From Mesorhizobium amorphae (GTDB lineage: Bacteria > Pseudomonadota > Alphaproteobacteria > Rhizobiales > Rhizobiaceae): a stretch of 64,000 bases of DNA. Position 1 is the stretch's first letter; the number at the start of each line of letters is the position of its first letter. Positions 43,257-52,500 of the stretch are shown piece after piece. The notes beneath the pieces were generated by a model. It saw only the letters and a list, made by a program, of their open reading frames with translations. It was not told the DNA's origin and searched no databases. The position numbers and the translations under genes are program-made. The stretch lies in contig NZ_JHQS01000130.1 in assembly GCF_014843845.1 (NCBI RefSeq), positions 62,001 through 126,000 on the forward strand. Direction: 5' to 3'.

Positions 43257-43850
43257 ATGGCAATTGCAACGACGATGCGTCCGCTTGTTTCTCTGGCTCT
43301 GCCTGAAAAAGGCGCGACACGGCTTGCGACGCAGCTGTTGCTGGCGATTGCCGGTACGCTGCTCTTGACCCTGTCGGCGAAGGCAAAGGTCGTGCTCGGC
43401 CCCGTCGACATCTCGCTGCAGACGCTCGCCGTCCTCCTGATCGCCTCGGCGTTCGGCCTGCGCCTCGGCGTCGCCACGCTGCTTCTTTACATGGCCGAGG
43501 GTGCCATGGGCTTCCCGGTCTTCCAGGGCACGCCGGAAAAGGGCATCGGCCTAGCCTATATGGTGGGCCCGACCGGCGGCTATCTTGCCGGCTTCGTTGT
43601 CATGGCCGCCATCGTCGGCTGGGCTGCCGACCGTGGCTGGGATCGTCACCCGGTCAAGCTTTTCAGTGCGATGCTGGCCGCCGAAATCGTGATGATGGCG
43701 ATGGGCTTTGCCTGGCTGGCGCTGCTGATCGGCGCGGAAAAGTCATGGCAGTTCGGCGTCGTGCCTTTCATCGTCGGCGACCTGATCAAGGTGGCGCTCG
43801 CAGCCAGCCTTGTCCCGGCAGTATGGTCGCTGCTGCCGAAGCGGCCCTGA
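43257..43850 (+). CDS. bioY: Biotin transporter BioY (S component)
   Basis: A 197-residue integral membrane protein with about six helices. The BioY pattern is clear: VDISLQTLAVLLIASAFG, YMAEGAMGFPVFQG, MVGPTGGYLAGF and the C-terminal FIVGDLIKVALAA. BioY binds biotin and works alone or with the ECF module BioMN; those genes are not here. I chose the ATG at 43257 because GGGGAAG sits five bases upstream; the ATG at 43245 has none. A strong terminator follows. Confidence 0.96.
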   Translation: MAIATTMRPLVSLALPEKGATRLATQLLLAIAGTLLLTLSAKAKVVLGPVDISLQTLAVLLIASAFGLRLGVATLLLYMAEGAMGFPVFQGTPEKGIGLAYMVGPTGGYLAGFVVMAAIVGWAADRGWDRHPVKLFSAMLAAEIVMMAMGFAWLALLIGAEKSWQFGVVPFIVGDLIKVALAASLVPAVWSLLPKRP

Positions 43851-43869
43851 CATTTATTAAATGAAAGCC

Positions 43870-43896
43870 AGCCGGCGGAGATCCCGCCGGCTTTTT
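43870..43896 (+). terminator. Rho-independent terminator after bioY
   Basis: AGCCGGCGG (43870-43878) pairs perfectly with CCGCCGGCT (43884-43892) around AGATC, and five T follow. It lies 20 bases after the bioY stop. Confidence 0.9.
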
Positions 43897-44009
43897 CATG
43901 CCTTGGCCACTGCCAGGTGGTGGCGGAAACAGGTGGTCGGTTCCTCCGGCCAACTTTCGGCTGCAGCTCGTTTCGCCAGTGAGATCACCAGGCGCGACCA
44001 GCAGCGAGA

Positions 44010-44038
44010 TTGACAAGCCATTGCGCGAAACCTAAGCA
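44010..44038 (+). promoter_or_regulatory. Candidate promoter for the rfbACBD operon
   Basis: A perfect TTGACA (44010-44015) is followed 17 bases later by TAAGCA, a poor -10 hexamer. It lies 52 bases before the rfbA start, in the right place for the rhamnose operon. Confidence 0.4.
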
Positions 44039-44089
44039 CGGGCAACTTGATGTCAGGGGCGGGGCCCTCGGTAATTCAAGGAGAGCTTG

Positions 44090-44971
44090 TTGAAAGGAAT
44101 TATCCTTGCGGGAGGCAGCGGAACACGTCTTTATCCGCTAACATTGGCAGTCTCTAAGCAAATCCTGCCAATATACGATAAGCCGATGATCTATTATCCG
44201 CTGAGCGTGCTGATGCTCGCCGGTATCAGGCATATATTGATCATCTCAACTCCACGTGACCTGCCAGCTTTCCGGGAATTGCTCGGCGACGGCTCGGAGT
44301 TCGGGCTTGAGTTCTCCTATGCGGAGCAGCCGCATCCCAACGGGCTCGCCGAAGCCTTCATCATCGGCCGTGAGTTCATCGGCAAGGACAACGTGTCGAT
44401 GATCCTTGGCGACAACATCTATTTCGGCGAAGGGCTGTCGCAGCTTTGCCGCACGGCGGCGGCCCGCGAAAGCGGCGCGTCGGTATTCGCCTATCATGTC
44501 GACGATCCGGAACGCTATGGCGTGGTGTCGTTCGACAAGCTCAGCGGCACCGCCCTGACGATCGAGGAAAAGCCGCAGAAGCCAAAATCCAACTGGGCCG
44601 TCACCGGCCTTTACTTCTACGACAATGACGTCGTCGACATCGCCTCGACGATCCGGCCCTCGGAGCGCGGCGAGCTTGAGATCACGGCGGTCAACAACGT
44701 CTATCTCGAACGCGGGCACCTGCACGTCCATCAGCTCGGCCGCGGCTATGCCTGGCTCGACACCGGCACCCATGACAGCCTGCATGAAGCCTCGTCTTTT
44801 GTGCGCACGATCGAGCACCGCCAGGGCATCAAGGTCGCCTGCCCGGAGGAGATCGCTTTCGAACAGGGCTGGCTGACGGCAGACAAGGTGCTGCAGCGCG
44901 CCACCCGCCTCGGAAAGAACGAATATGCCGCCTATCTACGCAGGCGCGTCACCGACCTGACGGAGAACTAG
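44090..44971 (+). CDS. rfbA: Glucose-1-phosphate thymidylyltransferase
   Basis: A 293-residue RmlA that joins glucose-1-phosphate and dTTP, the first step to dTDP-L-rhamnose. The nucleotide loop is ILAGGSGTRLYPLTLAVSK, followed by YDKPMIYYPL, LGDNIYFGEG and YGVVSFD. The start is a TTG; the second of two tandem TTG codons, at 44090, has AGGAG six bases upstream and gives MKGIILAGG. It is the first gene of the rfbA-rfbC-rfbB-rfbD operon. Confidence 0.96.
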   Translation: MKGIILAGGSGTRLYPLTLAVSKQILPIYDKPMIYYPLSVLMLAGIRHILIISTPRDLPAFRELLGDGSEFGLEFSYAEQPHPNGLAEAFIIGREFIGKDNVSMILGDNIYFGEGLSQLCRTAAARESGASVFAYHVDDPERYGVVSFDKLSGTALTIEEKPQKPKSNWAVTGLYFYDNDVVDIASTIRPSERGELEITAVNNVYLERGHLHVHQLGRGYAWLDTGTHDSLHEASSFVRTIEHRQGIKVACPEEIAFEQGWLTADKVLQRATRLGKNEYAAYLRRRVTDLTEN

Positions 44972-45526
44972 GTGCTGGAGGTAAGCCAACTCGGTCTCGA
45001 CGGCGTGCTGGAGATCGTACCGAAGCGGCACGGCGACGCGCGCGGCTTTTTCATCGAAACCTGGAATGCCGAGCGCTTCGCCGAGGCCGGCATCGACCTG
45101 CGCTTCGTGCAGGACAATCATTCCTATTCCGCAGCCGCCGGTGTGGTGAGGGGGCTGCACTACCAGCTTCCGCCGCGCGCCCAGGACAAGCTGCTGCGCG
45201 TCATCAGAGGCAAGATCCTCGACGTCGCGGTCGACATCCGCCGCGACTCGAAAAGCTTCGGAAAATGGGTCGCCCTCGAAGTTTCGGCCGAGAAGGGCAA
45301 CCAGATCCTTGTGCCGAAGGGCTTCGCCCACGGTTTTATCACGCTCGTGCCGGACACTGAGGTTCTCTACAAGGTCACCGACACCTATTCGCCGGCGCAT
45401 GACCGATCGATCCGTTTCGACGATCCTGCCATCGGCATAGAATGGCCGGCGATATCGGGCGGGTTCCAGCTTTCGGACAAGGACCTCAAGGCGCCGCTAC
45501 TTGCAGCCGCGGAGGTGTTTCCATGA
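44972..45526 (+). CDS. rfbC: dTDP-4-dehydrorhamnose 3,5-epimerase
   Basis: A 184-residue RmlC cupin that epimerises C3 and C5 of dTDP-4-keto-6-deoxyglucose. The landmarks HGDARGFFIETW, VQDNHSYSAAAGVVRGLHYQ (catalytic His), and VLYKVTDTYSPAHD are present. It starts with GTG directly after the rfbA stop, so the two are translationally coupled. A second, more distant RmlC-like gene lies at 56047. Confidence 0.96.
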   Translation: MLEVSQLGLDGVLEIVPKRHGDARGFFIETWNAERFAEAGIDLRFVQDNHSYSAAAGVVRGLHYQLPPRAQDKLLRVIRGKILDVAVDIRRDSKSFGKWVALEVSAEKGNQILVPKGFAHGFITLVPDTEVLYKVTDTYSPAHDRSIRFDDPAIGIEWPAISGGFQLSDKDLKAPLLAAAEVFP

Positions 45527-45551
45527 AGACTGTTCGTCGAGGGAGAGCGGC

Positions 45552-46649
45552 ATGAATTTCCTGGTGACTGGCGGCGCCGGCTTCATCGGCTCGGCGGTGT
45601 GCCGGCATTTGTGCGCCAATCCGGCCTACCGGGTGACCAATCTCGACAAGCTCACCTATGCCGGCAACCTCGCCTCGCTGCGGCCGATCGAGAATGCGCA
45701 CAATTACCGCTTCGAGCAGGCCGACATTTGCGACGAGCGGGCGGTGCTCGACATATTGCGCCGCGACGACATCGACATCGTCATGAACCTCGCCGCCGAG
45801 AGCCATGTCGACCGCTCGATCGACGGTCCAGGCACCTTCATCGAGACCAATATCGTCGGCACCTACCGGATGCTGAATACGACCCTGGAATACTGGCGCG
45901 GCCTGCCGGAGGACCGCAAGACCCGCTTCCGCTTCCACCATGTCTCGACCGACGAGGTGTTCGGCGATCTTCCCTTCGACGGCGGCATGTTCGTCGAGGA
46001 GACGCCCTATGCGCCGTCCTCGCCATACTCCGCCTCCAAGGCGGCGTCGGACCATCTGGTGCGCGCCTGGCATGAGACCTATGGCCTGCCGGTCGTGCTT
46101 TCCAACTGCTCGAACAATTACGGGCCCTATCATTTTCCCGAAAAGCTCATTCCGCTGGTCATTCTGAACGCGCTCGACGAAAAGCCGCTGCCGGTCTACG
46201 GCGCCGGCGCCAATGTGCGCGACTGGCTGTTCGTCGAGGATCACGCGCGCGCGCTCGAGCTTGTCGCGACCAAGGGGCAAGCGGGCGAGAGCTACAATGT
46301 CGGCGGCAATTCCGAGCGCACCAATCTGAGCGTCGTCGAGACCATCTGCGATCTTCTCGACCTGAGAAGGCCGCGCGCCGGCGGCAAGCGCTACCGCGAC
46401 CTGATCTCCTTCGTCACAGACCGCCCCGGCCACGACCGCCGCTATGCCATCGACGCCTCCAAGATAAGTCGTGACCTCGGCTGGTCGCCAAAGGAGAATT
46501 TCGACAGCGGCCTGGCAAGGACGGTCGACTGGTTCCTCGACAACAAATGGTGGTGGGGACCGATTCGCGAACAGCGCTATGCCGGCGAGCGGCTGGGCCA
46601 GAGCCCGGTTGAAGACAGCCCGGCTGAAGACAGGAAGGGCGCGGCGTGA
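45552..46649 (+). CDS. rfbB: dTDP-glucose 4,6-dehydratase
   Basis: A 365-residue extended SDR that makes dTDP-4-keto-6-deoxyglucose. It has the NAD loop VTGGAGFIGSAV, the catalytic STDEVFGDL and the YSASK motif. The ATG at 45552 is preceded by GGGAGAG. A Glu/Asp-rich tail (EDSPAEDRKGAA) extends past the fold. The stop overlaps the rfbD GTG start. Confidence 0.97.
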   Translation: MNFLVTGGAGFIGSAVCRHLCANPAYRVTNLDKLTYAGNLASLRPIENAHNYRFEQADICDERAVLDILRRDDIDIVMNLAAESHVDRSIDGPGTFIETNIVGTYRMLNTTLEYWRGLPEDRKTRFRFHHVSTDEVFGDLPFDGGMFVEETPYAPSSPYSASKAASDHLVRAWHETYGLPVVLSNCSNNYGPYHFPEKLIPLVILNALDEKPLPVYGAGANVRDWLFVEDHARALELVATKGQAGESYNVGGNSERTNLSVVETICDLLDLRRPRAGGKRYRDLISFVTDRPGHDRRYAIDASKISRDLGWSPKENFDSGLARTVDWFLDNKWWWGPIREQRYAGERLGQSPVEDSPAEDRKGAA

Positions 46650-47554
46650 GGCTTGTCGTCACCGGACGCGAGGGCCAGGTCGCTACCAGCCTGAGCGAGG
46701 TGGCGCGCGCGGTCACGGGCGTGGAGGTGATCGCCGTCGGCCGGCCGGCGCTCGACCTGGCGCGGCCCGAGACCGTATTCGAGGCGCTGGCGGCGGCAGG
46801 TCCGGACATCATCGTTTCGGCCGCTGCCTACACCGCTGTCGACCAGGCCGAGGACGAGCCTGACCTGGCCTTCACCGTGAACGCCGTTGGCGCGGGCAAG
46901 GTGGCGGAGGCAGCGGCACGCCTCGGTGTTCCTGTGATCCACCTGTCGACCGACTATGTTTTCGACGGCGCAAAGGACAGCGCTTATGTCGAGACCGACG
47001 CGAGCGCGCCGCTCGGCGTCTACGGCGCCTCCAACCTTGCCGGCGAGAAAGCCGTGGCGGCGGCCAATCCGCGCCACCTCATCCTGCGCACGGCCTGGGT
47101 CTACAGCCCCTTCGGCAGGAATTTCGTCAAGACCATGCTCAGGCTTGCCGCCGATCGTGACGAGATTTCGGTGGTAGCCGACCAATGGGGAAATCCAACC
47201 TCGGCACTCGACATCGCCGACGCCGTTGTGCATGCGGCGGCGATGCTGCAGGGCGACAGCAACTTTGCCGCCTACGGCCTCTATCACCTGGCGGGCAGCG
47301 GGGAGACGAACTGGAGTGGCTTTGCCCGCCAGATCATGGACACAAGCCAGGCGTCTGGCGGCCCTCATGCGCGGGTACGCGACATCGCGACCAGTGACTA
47401 TCCGACCAAGGCAAAGCGCCCGGCCAATTCGCGGCTTTCCAGCGCGAAATTCGCGGCCACGTTTGGATGGACCGCGCCTGCGTGGCGCGGGTCGACGGAG
47501 AAGGTGGTGCGTCGGCTGATGGGTGGCGAGACGAGGCAGGCATTGGGCGCGTGA
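46646..47554 (+). CDS. rfbD: dTDP-4-dehydrorhamnose reductase with Lys-to-Asn change in YxxxK
   Basis: A 302-residue RmlD-like SDR that should reduce dTDP-4-keto-rhamnose to dTDP-L-rhamnose. Typical segments are VTGREGQVATSL, AAAYTAVDQAEDEPD, STDYVFDG and WVYSPFGRNFVKTML. The catalytic YxxxK motif reads Y126-G-A-S-N130, so the usual Lys is Asn (codon AAC). The start is a GTG overlapping the rfbB stop, and it closes the rhamnose operon. The family call is firm; activity should be treated as uncertain because of residue 130. Confidence 0.93.
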   Translation: MRLVVTGREGQVATSLSEVARAVTGVEVIAVGRPALDLARPETVFEALAAAGPDIIVSAAAYTAVDQAEDEPDLAFTVNAVGAGKVAEAAARLGVPVIHLSTDYVFDGAKDSAYVETDASAPLGVYGASNLAGEKAVAAANPRHLILRTAWVYSPFGRNFVKTMLRLAADRDEISVVADQWGNPTSALDIADAVVHAAAMLQGDSNFAAYGLYHLAGSGETNWSGFARQIMDTSQASGGPHARVRDIATSDYPTKAKRPANSRLSSAKFAATFGWTAPAWRGSTEKVVRRLMGGETRQALGA

Positions 47555-47614
47555 ACGAGTTCGGTCGTTCGAGGATCGCACCTCAGGAGGCGGCGAAAGC
47601 TGACGCCGCGACCG

Positions 47615-48358
47615 CTATCGGCCGAAATACTCATCCGCAATCGCTTTAGCCGGGCCATCCATTCTTACCCGGCCGTGCTCCAGCCAAATTAATCGATCGC
47701 AATTCCCTAGCAGCAATTCCCTCGAATGGCTGGCCAAGATCAGGATCTTGGTCGAGCTCACGATCTCGTTGAGCCGTTGTCTTGCTCGATCCTTGAAGTC
47801 TTCATCGCCTGTCGAGAGCCACTCGTCCATGATCAGAATTTCGGGTCGGATTGAAGTTGAAGTCGCGAAAGCCAACCGAAGCTGCATCCCTGAGGAATAG
47901 GTACGGAAGGGCATGTCCAAGAAGTCTCCAAGCCCTGAGAACTCGGCAATTTCATCGTATCTCGAGCTAAGTTCCTTCGTCGTCATGCCCATCATTGCGG
48001 CCCGCAATTTGATATTTTCTCGCCCTGTAGCTTCGGGGTCTATGCCAAGCCCAATGTTGATAAGCGAGACGCATTCGCCGTCGATTGCCGCGCTTCCCGA
48101 GGTCGGCGCGTAGATGCCTGAAAGCAATCGAAGCAGCGTCGTCTTGCCGGAACCGTTGTGGCCGACAAGCCCTACTCGTTCGCCCTCATGGATTGCGAGG
48201 TCAATCTCGTCGAGACCTTTCACGACGACCAGCCCGTCGAATCGTCTTTCGATGGCGCCGCCGGTCGCAACCTTCAGAACCCGATTCTTCAAAGACCGGC
48301 TCGCAGCGTTGTAAACGGGAAAGGAGACCGAGGCCTTATCTAGGTGAATCTTAGCCAT
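47615..48358 (-). CDS. ABC polysaccharide exporter, ATP-binding subunit (Wzt/KpsT-like, no C-terminal domain)
   Basis: A 247-residue nucleotide-binding subunit. Walker A is GHNGSGKTTLL, the signature TYSSGMQLRLAFA and Walker B EILIMDEWLSTGD. The N-terminal SVSFPVYNAASRSLKNRVL is typical of O-antigen and capsule exporters. There is no extra C-terminal carbohydrate-binding domain of the kind found in Wzt proteins that read a chain terminator. It lies four bases after its permease gene. I chose the ATG at 48358. Confidence 0.94.
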   Translation of the reverse strand: MAKIHLDKASVSFPVYNAASRSLKNRVLKVATGGAIERRFDGLVVVKGLDEIDLAIHEGERVGLVGHNGSGKTTLLRLLSGIYAPTSGSAAIDGECVSLINIGLGIDPEATGRENIKLRAAMMGMTTKELSSRYDEIAEFSGLGDFLDMPFRTYSSGMQLRLAFATSTSIRPEILIMDEWLSTGDEDFKDRARQRLNEIVSSTKILILASHSRELLLGNCDRLIWLEHGRVRMDGPAKAIADEYFGR

Positions 48359-48362
48359 GCAA

Positions 48363-49163
48363 TTACAACCAGTACGGGATGCGCTTGCGATAACGGCCGA
48401 ACAGCCACAACGCGAACAGCCAACCAACGGCTAACATCGCTATTGCGTAAAGCCAGGTGACAGGTGACGGAATCTGGCCGAGCAACGGACCGCGGATCAG
48501 CGTAATCAGATGGTAAAATGGATTCAAATCGAAAAGGTACTGAGGCATACCCACCGGCAATGTCTTCGTCTGCCAGATGATTGGGGTCAGATAGAAAATC
48601 ACTTGAAGAAAGTTTTGCATCACCTGCGTCATATCGCGGAAGCGTGCGCAAATTGTCGCAAGGACAAGCATCATCCACAGAAGGTTTAGCGAGACGAGTA
48701 TGAACCCAGGCAGGGCTAGTATCGCGACCCATGAAATAGGTGCCGTTACAATAACCAGCACGACGGGTATGACCACCAAATTATGCGCAAACACTATTGT
48801 ATTGCGCCAAAGTGTCCTCATCACATGAGTGAACAAAGGCATTCGGACTTGGAGGATGATGCCTTCGGCGCCTATGAAGCTGGTGCAGCCATCGCTTAGA
48901 CAAGAGGAGATAAAACCCCAGACAATCAGGCCGCATCCGACAAACGGAAGGAACTCTTGCATCGGCGTTCGAAAAAGATTGCCGAAAATAAGTCCCAGGG
49001 CACCGATCATCACGCCCATGTTGATGGTGAGCCAGAATGCCCCGATCCGTGAACGGCGATAGCGCTGGGCGACATCTTGCCAGCCAAACGTCGTCGCCAG
49101 ATGGTGTTTCTTGATGGCCTCGCTTATGTCCGTGACGGCGTCGGGGAAAGTCATAACTGTCAT
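48363..49163 (-). CDS. ABC-2 polysaccharide exporter, permease subunit (Wzm-like)
   Basis: A 266-residue membrane protein with six predicted helices and the ABC-2 pattern: FGWQDVAQRYRRSRIGAFW, then LNPFYHLITLIRGPLLGQ near the C-terminus. It forms the channel that moves undecaprenyl-linked glycan across the inner membrane with the ATPase encoded next to it. The ATG at 49163 is preferred to a TTG at 49175; 49154 is also possible. GC is lower than in the rhamnose genes. Confidence 0.93.
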   Translation of the reverse strand: MTVMTFPDAVTDISEAIKKHHLATTFGWQDVAQRYRRSRIGAFWLTINMGVMIGALGLIFGNLFRTPMQEFLPFVGCGLIVWGFISSCLSDGCTSFIGAEGIILQVRMPLFTHVMRTLWRNTIVFAHNLVVIPVVLVIVTAPISWVAILALPGFILVSLNLLWMMLVLATICARFRDMTQVMQNFLQVIFYLTPIIWQTKTLPVGMPQYLFDLNPFYHLITLIRGPLLGQIPSPVTWLYAIAMLAVGWLFALWLFGRYRKRIPYWL

Positions 49164-49580
49164 TTCATCGGCCAATTCAGGGAAACCCGGTGACGCTCAA
49201 ACCAAACTCAGGCGTCTCCACGACTCGCGATAGAGCACACGTCATTCGTTCTGAGGGATTGTCGCCAGCATCGTGCCTCTCACTGGGGCCAAGAACCATC
49301 AAATCTGGTTGATACGATGCGCATCATGCCAACAGGACCGGCGTCAACCTACCTCAATTACCAGCCGACCCATCCTTATTCGGCGACTTTGGGCGGCCAT
49401 GGCCACCCTGGAAGCAAGCTATTGCTTCTGGTCAGCCGGTCCTCTATCACGGCGCCGAATTCAAATGCAAGGATTCATAACCCCGCAGGAGAGCGTGGGC
49501 TGTTGAGGGAGCTGCTGGCGGTCAAGGCCACCGAAAACAGCTGGAAAATCCCAAAAGACGGTGAATCGCGAAGATGCTGA
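49164..49580. other. Intergenic region between the divergent exporter and giant glycosyltransferase genes
   Basis: These 417 bases have no gene I can support. A 10-base palindrome GATGCGCATC lies at 49316-49325. From 49317 to 49580 a frame is open, in the same phase as the giant gene and separated from it by one TGA, but its 87 predicted residues match nothing I recognise. Promoters for both divergent units must lie here. Confidence 0.55.
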
Positions 49581-52500
49581 ATGACGCAAAGACCGCTCAA
49601 TGAGCTATTTGACGCACACCGTGGCAAAGTGTCAGATAAGTGGGAACACTACCTCAACGTGTACGAAAGGCTCTTCGAGCCGCTGCGCCAAAAGCCGCTT
49701 CGTCTGCTCGAAATCGGTGTGCAGAATGGCGGCTCGCTCGAGATTTGGGCTAAATATTTCAAGCATGCCCGGGAGATAACGGGCGTCGACATCGACCAAG
49801 CAGTCGGCCGACTGACATTCGACGACGAACGCATCAGTGCGATAGTTGCCGACGCCACGAATCCCGAATGGAGCGCCACACTTAGGGCAACGCTCGACAT
49901 CGTGATCGACGACGGTTCGCACCGGTCAGGCGACATGATCAAATCGTTCCTGCTGCTGTTTCCGAAGCTGGCGCGAGACGGAATCTACGTCGTGGAGGAC
50001 ATGCACGCCAGCTACTTCCCGGAGCTCCAAGGGGGGCTCTTCACGCCTGGCTCGGCGATGTCCTTCTTCAAGCGCCTCGCCGATGTCGTCAATCATGAAC
50101 ATTGGGATGTGGATCAACAATCATGGGAACTCGTCATTCCCATCCTCAATCACCACGATATTGGCCCGACTGACCTCACGTGGCTCGCGACGATCGATTC
50201 GATAGAGTTCACAAACTCCTGCGTCATTTTGCGCAAGGGACTGCCAGAAGACAATCGACTGGGGAGGGAGCGCATTCGCGGCGAGATTGAACAGGTTGTG
50301 CCTGGTCGATTGCCATATGATGGTCAGATGTATGAGCGGGCACATTTCTCTGCCGGGGCTTCCCTCACGGCGAGAACGGTTCATCCCGAGGATTCAATCG
50401 CGAATCTCGAGGCGGAAGTCGTTCATCTTGGCGAGAAGATGCAGAGGTTCAGTGAGGAAGTGCAGGGCATCCGCGAGCGGCTCTCGTCAGCGGAAGACGA
50501 ATTGTCGGGATCGCTGGAAGCAAGAGCGAAACTGCAGGAGGCGCTCGCAAGCGCCGAGGACACTATCAAGGCGCTGAAAAGCGAGCTTCATTCATACCGG
50601 GGAGAGGTCGCTGCGCTGCGGACCTCAACCAGTTGGCGAATAACCAGGCCGCTAAGAGCAGTCCGAGTGATCGCTAGAAAGATGGCTCGCTCGCTTGGTT
50701 CTGCTCGCCGTTTGATCTCCAGGCAAGCGCGAGCGATTCAGGTGTTGATAGCGTCTCGCAAGACGGTCCGCCTTGCCAGGACCATGCACCGGCGCGCCGG
50801 TGGCGTGCGACCCCTGTTGAAGATAGGCTGGATTGTGCTGCGGCACGAGGGCATACCGGGCCTATGGTCGAGATTGAGCCGTGCCGCCAACGCCAATTCA
50901 CCCGGCGACGCCTGGCACAGAGATGTTGTTCGCCGCAGCATCTGGCGCCAGATGAATGGCAACGCCTCATCCGTTCTCGGCAAGCACATTGTCCCTGATT
51001 TTCGGCAAGTAAGCGATTTCGCCGACAGCCGTCACGATCCTGAAGAACTCCTCTTCTCGATTCTGACGCCGGTCTTCAACACGGACGACGGCGCACTGCG
51101 GGCGATGCTCGATTCGGTGGCGGACCAGTCGTTTGGGATTTGGGAACACATTCTCGTTGATGACGGGTCCACCGATTCCAATGTCGTACGAACATTGAAG
51201 GAATATGCCGCCGCGGACCCTCGGTTTGCCGTCGTGGAATGCGACAGAAATCATGGAATTTCGGAAGCAACGAACGAGGCTTTGCGGCGCGCTCGCGGCA
51301 AATATGTCGTCCTGCTGGACCATGACGACACTCTACACCCTGATGCCTTGCTCGAGAATGCGCGCGTCATCGGTGCCTACCCGGAAGTCGATCTGATCTA
51401 CAGCGACGAGGACAAGACCAACTCGGACGGCGAGTTCTATGCGCCGTACTTCAAGCCTGATTGGTCGCCAGTGCATCTGTTAACAAGGATGTGCACAGGG
51501 CACCTCTCAGTTTATCGCAAGGATTTTGTGAACACCGTAGGAGGTTTTCGGCCGGAGTTTGACGGGACGCAAGATTACGATCTTGCGCTGCGTGTTGCGG
51601 AAAAAACCTCAAAAGTCGTCCATATACCAAAGGTATTGTATCATTGGCGCGTTGGAGCCACCAGCACTGCCGGTGATCTCGATGCCAAGGCAGGAATACT
51701 GGAAAGACAAAAGGAAGCGCTTGAAGATTGCTTTAAGCGCAGGGGTATTGAAGGGAGCATTCACGCCACCAACTACCCGGGCAATTGGAGGCCTGTTCCC
51801 GACATACCCAACCCTGCTCCCTTGGTCTCCATTGTGATTCCAACGGCTGGCAGAGATGGCGTCATTCGTGGCCGGAGTACAAATATCCTGCAGAATTGCT
51901 TGGACAGTCTCGCACGGTGCACATACCCGAACTTCGAAATCGTGGTCTCGTGCAACGAGCCGCTTCCAGCTGCAGCGCAGGAGGCCCTGCAACGTTTTCC
52001 GCGGCACAAGCTTGTTCGATATGAAAGCCCGGTTTTCAATCTCGCCGAAAAGATCAACAAAGCAGCGCGAATGGCCCAAGGAGAATACCTTGTGCTGTTG
52101 AATGATGACATCGAAGTCAAGACACCGGACTGGATCGAGAGCATGGTACGCATCTGTGCCCTCGATGGCGTCGGATGCGTTGGTGCGAAGCTTCTGTTCG
52201 AGAACAACACGATTCAGCATGCAGGCGTGGTGTTTCAGGATTCCGGCCCTACGCATGCCATGATCGGCCGCCCCGCTCGTGAGTATGGTCCCAATTTGGA
52301 GGCCTATCTGACTCGCGAAGTCGTCGCTGTGACTGGAGCTTGCTTAATGGTCGGATCCCGGTTGTTTTGGGAACTGAACGGCTTCGATGAAAGCTTCCCG
52401 CTCAACTACAATGACCTAGATTTCTGTTTGCGCCTGCGCGACCTGGGACACAGCGTTGTGCAGGAACCGTCGGCTGTACTCTATCATTTCGAGTCTCTGT

